Shown in pieces: positions 13,603 through 16,423 of a DNA stretch of 16,423 nt. Source of the stretch: Bacteroidales bacterium (GTDB taxonomy: Bacteria > Bacteroidota > Bacteroidia > Bacteroidales > UBA932); contig JAEENZ010000259.1 in assembly GCA_016283985.1 (NCBI GenBank), forward strand, positions 1 to 16,423, read 5' to 3'. Every line of letters starts with the position of its first letter. The first letter of the stretch is position 1. Under the pieces are notes generated by a model that saw only the letters and a list, made by a program, of their open reading frames with translations, made no database searches and was not told where the DNA came from. The translations under genes and the position numbers were made by a program.

Positions 13603-14652
13603 ATGAAAACCGCCGTAGTCGTACTTAACTGGAACACAAAGGATTACCTCAGGGCCTTCATCCCCGGGCTGCTGCATTCGTGCCAGCAGGCGGGGGCGGA
13701 CCTGATAGTGGCCGACAGCGGCTCCACCGACGGCAGCCGCGAGGTGCTCGAAAGCGAGTTCCCCGAAGTTAAAACCATCCTCCTGGACGGCAACTACGGC
13801 TTCACAGGAGGCTACAACAAGGCCTTTGAAGCTCTTGAAGGCCGAGGCTACGACTACTTCGTACTCATTAACTCCGACATTGAAGTGGATGACGGATGGC
13901 TGGAACCTCTCCTACAATGGATGGAAACGCATCCGGAATGCGGCATCTGCGGCCCGAAACTCCACGGCTTGCTGAAGAATCCGGATCCTGATTCAGACAG
14001 GCCCTACATCCGCAGCAACCGCTTCGAATATGCCGGTGCAGCCGGAGGCCTGCTGGATGCCTTCGGATTCCCCTACTGCCGAGGCCGCGTGCATCATAAA
14101 GTTGAAGAAGACCGCGGCCAATACGACAACGCAGATCCTGATGTGCTCTGGGTTACCGGAGCCTGCCTGCTCATTCGCTCAAGTCTCTGGAAGCAACTCG
14201 GAGGCCTGGACGCCCGCTATTTTGCCCACATGGAAGAGATAGACCTCTGCTGGAGAGCCCAATTGGCCGGATGGAAGGTGAATGTAGTGCCGCAATCGGT
14301 AGTGTGGCATCTGGGCGGGGGCACGCTTCCTCCAACCTCGCCGCTGAAACTCAAGCTCAATTTCCGCAACAATCTCCTCACCCTCGAAAAGAACCTTCCG
14401 GGCACCTACATCACGCAGGGCCTGGCTCCCAGTAAGGCCGCGCGCAAGGCCGCGCGCTTCCTACGCATGCGCGCATTTTTGGATAATTGCGCGAGAATTG
14501 CTTATTTTTGCATGGGAAAACCAGAACTCGCAAACGCAGTACGCGATGCTCATAAAGAATGGGAAATACTGCGCGTCCGGAGTTGTTACATTCCGCAGCC
14601 TGAAAAAAACGCCAAGGTCGCAGGGCTGACACATAAACTGATTATAATTTAG
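13603..14652 (+). CDS. Family 2 glycosyltransferase
   Basis: A 349-residue GT-A fold enzyme transferring a sugar from a nucleotide-sugar. Visible motifs: VVVLNWN (residues 5-11), ADSGSTDGS with D38 and D43, the DXD-like metal site N90-SD92-I-E94, TGACLLIRS, and the acceptor-side EEIDLCWR (E211, E212, D214, W217, R218). The pattern resembles rhamnosyl- and other O-antigen or exopolysaccharide-type GT2 enzymes, but the donor and acceptor cannot be read from sequence. The C-terminal ~70 residues are basic (KAARKAARFLRMR), perhaps for membrane association. A 12-base tandem duplication (14434-14457) encodes the KAAR repeat. It is in the operon, 7 bases before trkA, although there is no polysaccharide cluster around it. 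Confidence 0.9.
   Translation: MKTAVVVLNWNTKDYLRAFIPGLLHSCQQAGADLIVADSGSTDGSREVLESEFPEVKTILLDGNYGFTGGYNKAFEALEGRGYDYFVLINSDIEVDDGWLEPLLQWMETHPECGICGPKLHGLLKNPDPDSDRPYIRSNRFEYAGAAGGLLDAFGFPYCRGRVHHKVEEDRGQYDNADPDVLWVTGACLLIRSSLWKQLGGLDARYFAHMEEIDLCWRAQLAGWKVNVVPQSVVWHLGGGTLPPTSPLKLKLNFRNNLLTLEKNLPGTYITQGLAPSKAARKAARFLRMRAFLDNCARIAYFCMGKPELANAVRDAHKEWEILRVRSCYIPQPEKNAKVAGLTHKLIII
14434..14457 (+). repeat. Two tandem copies of AAGGCCGCGCGC
   Basis: The 12-base unit AAGGCCGCGCGC occurs twice in a row (14434-14445, 14446-14457) and encodes KAAR-KAAR in the basic tail of the glycosyltransferase. The exact repeat suggests a recent slippage duplication that keeps the frame, and it may vary in copy number between strains. 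Confidence 0.7.
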
Positions 14653-14659
14653 CACGGCC

Positions 14660-16021
14660 ATGAGAATAGTAATCCTGGGAGCAGGCAGAGTAGGTTCGCA
14701 CCTCGCGAAAATGCTGAGGGGCGAAGAAAATGACATCACGATAATCGATGACAACGACGCACGCCTTTCCAAACTCGGCACGTCCCTGGACGTACGCACG
14801 ATCCAGGGCATTCCTTCCTCGACCAAGATTCTGAAAAAGGCGGGGGTGGACAAATGCGACCTCTTTATAGCGGTATACCCCGCCGAACTCCAGGAAACCA
14901 ACATCGTGGGCGCCCTGCTTGCAAGGCGACTGGGCGCAGCCAAGGTGCTGGCAAGGGTTAACGACGAAGAGTATCTCTCCCCGGACAACCGCCTTATGTT
15001 CAACGAACTGGGCATCGAGCTCCTGTTCTATCCCGAGCGTATCGCGGCAGACGAAATCGTGGCCCAGCTTAAGCGCACGACCACTTCCGAAACCATGGAG
15101 TTCGGCCACGGACAGCTCTCCATCTCGCTTTTCAAGCTTGACGAGAACTCTCCCCTGCTGGACCTCAAGCTCTCCGAGTTCGTGCAGCAGCTATCCAAAG
15201 AAGACCTGGAGCAGTTCCGCATCATAGCCATAGCGCGCGGTAACAACACCATCATCCCCGGACCTGACACCGTATTCCAATACAACGACATGGTCTTCAC
15301 GTTCTCCCGTCAGGAGGGTGTCGACCTGCTAGTCAAATACTTCGGCCAGAGCACCATACAAGTGCAGAAAGTGATGATCGTAGGCGGCAACGAGATTGCG
15401 GCCATGCTCGCGGCGGATCTTTTCGCCAACGGCATAGACGTCAAACTGATAGAAATCGACCATAACCGCTGCCTCGAACTCTCCGAGAAACTTGACGATG
15501 ATATAGAGGTGGTGAACGGCGACGGCCGCAACTCCGACCTTCTGTTCGAGGAAGGCATAAACGAGTGCGACGCATTCGTAGCCCTGACCGGAAGCGACGA
15601 GACCAACGTCCTCACCTGCGTGGTAGCCAAGAAGATGGGTGTCCCCCGCACCGTCGCGGAGGTGGAAAACACCGAGTACGTCCGCCTGGCGGAAGAAATG
15701 GGAGTAGACAGCGTCATCAACAAGAAACTCATCACCGCGGCCAGCATCTACCGCTTCACCCTGGGAGGCAAGGCCCGTTTCGTGAAATACATGCGCAGCA
15801 CCAACGCGGAAGTCATCGAATATACCGCCACGGAAGGCATGCCCATCACCAGGAAGCCACTCAAAGACATTTCCTTCCCTGACGGAGCCATCGTGGGAGG
15901 CATTATCCGTAACGACGAGGCATTCGTCGCCGTGGGAGAAACGCAGATCATCCCGGGTGACCGGGTGGCCATTTTCGCAGTTCCGGAGAGCCTGAAGGCC
16001 ATCGACAAACTATTCAAGTAA
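14660..16021 (+). CDS. trkA: Trk potassium uptake regulatory subunit TrkA (two RCK domains)
   Basis: 453 residues, the cytosolic NAD-binding regulator that forms a ring under the TrkH K+ channel and gates it. The first RCK-N domain has the Rossmann motif G7-AG-R-V-G12 with D30 at the end of strand 2 (ITIID). The first RCK-C domain follows around residues 140-225. The second RCK-N domain begins around residue 235 (KVMIVGGNEIAAMLA), with a degraded GGNEIA in place of GxGxxG, and the final RCK-C domain is around 370-453 (ISFPDGAIVGGIIRNDEAFV, then IIPGDRVAIFAVPE). Length and layout match TrkA. It starts 7 bases after the glycosyltransferase stop. trkH is not in the window: the next gene is a DUF389 protein. 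Confidence 0.96.
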   Translation: MRIVILGAGRVGSHLAKMLRGEENDITIIDDNDARLSKLGTSLDVRTIQGIPSSTKILKKAGVDKCDLFIAVYPAELQETNIVGALLARRLGAAKVLARVNDEEYLSPDNRLMFNELGIELLFYPERIAADEIVAQLKRTTTSETMEFGHGQLSISLFKLDENSPLLDLKLSEFVQQLSKEDLEQFRIIAIARGNNTIIPGPDTVFQYNDMVFTFSRQEGVDLLVKYFGQSTIQVQKVMIVGGNEIAAMLAADLFANGIDVKLIEIDHNRCLELSEKLDDDIEVVNGDGRNSDLLFEEGINECDAFVALTGSDETNVLTCVVAKKMGVPRTVAEVENTEYVRLAEEMGVDSVINKKLITAASIYRFTLGGKARFVKYMRSTNAEVIEYTATEGMPITRKPLKDISFPDGAIVGGIIRNDEAFVAVGETQIIPGDRVAIFAVPESLKAIDKLFK

Positions 16022-16027
16022 TCAGCC

Positions 16028-16423
16028 ATGAAACTTTCTGAATGGATAGGCCAATACATGCGGGATACCGCAAACCTGAGCGGCCAGCTGGATGTTGACA
16101 AAGCTGCTGCGAACATACGCAGCAACATTTATTTCCGCGGGCCCAACGTCTGGATCCTTGCGTTCTCCATCATCATAGCATCCGTTGGCCTCAACGTCAA
16201 CTCCACGGCCGTAATCATCGGCGCCATGCTCATCTCGCCTGTCATGGGACCCATCATCGGCATGGGCCTCGGCTTGGGCATCAACGATACCCGACTGCTT
16301 GGAGACAGCCTGCGCAACCTGCTTATAATGGTGATAATCAGCCTGATAGCCTCCTCGCTCTTCTTCCTGCTTTCACCTCTGAACCTGGCCAACCCGACCG
16401 AATTGCTGGCACGCACCTCACCT
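16028..16423 (+). CDS. DUF389 family membrane protein, N-terminal part (cut by window edge)
   Basis: 132 codons from the ATG at 16028, running off the right edge without a stop. After a short soluble start (MKLSEWIGQYMRDTANLSGQ), the membrane part has the hallmark of DUF389 proteins: a segment around WILAFSIIIASVGLNVNSTA followed by VIIGAMLISPVMGPIIGMG (residues about 46-83), then a second helix (LLIMVIISLIASSLFFLLSPL) and the ELLARTSP block. DUF389 proteins are poorly understood multi-span membrane proteins. The start codon is 6 bases after the trkA stop, so it is co-transcribed with trkA. The rest of the protein is not in the window. Confidence 0.9.
   Translation, partial: MKLSEWIGQYMRDTANLSGQLDVDKAAANIRSNIYFRGPNVWILAFSIIIASVGLNVNSTAVIIGAMLISPVMGPIIGMGLGLGINDTRLLGDSLRNLLIMVIISLIASSLFFLLSPLNLANPTELLARTSP

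Noticed and set aside
12142..13677. A 511-codon open frame on the minus strand
   Set aside because: It is antisense to pmbA and slyD, both well supported by family motifs. Its long poly-alanine/valine stretch is the reverse reading of the SlyD His/Cys tail.
14467..14476. ATGCGCGCAT palindrome followed by a short T-run in the glycosyltransferase gene
   Set aside because: No loop and only a 5-base arm inside a translated frame; it does not make a terminator.

Overview
The window looks like chromosomal DNA from an anaerobic, fairly GC-rich member of the Bacteroidales (Alistipes/Rikenellaceae-like or an uncultured relative; the genus is a guess). The signs are repeated Bacteroidetes-type -7 boxes (TAnnTTTG, here TATATTTG) in front of genes, a lipoprotein with a Bacteroidetes-style lipobox, a DUF4831 protein, the class III (oxygen-sensitive) ribonucleotide reductase pair NrdD/NrdG, and the Bacteroidetes version of the peptide transporter motif. 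No rRNA, tRNA, CRISPR array, transposase or phage gene was found, and no gene-free stretch exceeds about 200 bases.

Left half (1-6939), all transcribed leftward. From right to left: an LpxL/HtrB-type lipid A acyltransferase, a DUF4831 exported protein and the dipeptidase pepD form one tight unit (gaps of 1 and 11 bases). It is closed by a strong hairpin terminator near 3467-3495. Then comes nrdD-nrdG, whose 66-base spacer is filled by a GC-rich palindrome, then a small lipoprotein with its own promoter, and finally the first 21 codons of rpsF (ribosomal protein S6) running off the left edge.

Right half (7015-16423), all transcribed rightward from a promoter in the 75-base divergent region 6940-7014: a POT-family peptide transporter, a TIGR02757 (DUF2400) protein, a zeta-toxin-like P-loop protein, tldD, pmbA/tldE, a SlyD-type prolyl isomerase with a metal-binding tail, a family 2 glycosyltransferase, trkA, and a DUF389 membrane protein cut by the right edge. 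Every junction is an overlap or a gap of at most 7 bases, so this is probably one long operon. A peptide importer, a cytosolic peptidase pair, a metal-handling chaperone and a K+ channel regulator share it, together with pepD across the divergent promoter. A peptide-use theme is plausible but inferred.

The most unusual feature is that both subunits of the TldD/TldE protease carry an in-frame, palindrome-built insertion in their N-terminal halves. In tldD it is a 125-base element with a two-part 21-bp outer stem enclosing three small hairpins (cloverleaf-like), flanked by a 5-base direct repeat. In pmbA it is a 90-base (30-codon) element with perfect 24-bp arms. The protein family signature resumes in frame after each one. 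A third GC-rich palindrome sits between nrdD and nrdG. They look like protein-coding palindromic repeats, comparable in principle to Rickettsia palindromic elements, but their membership in a repeat family cannot be shown from this window alone.
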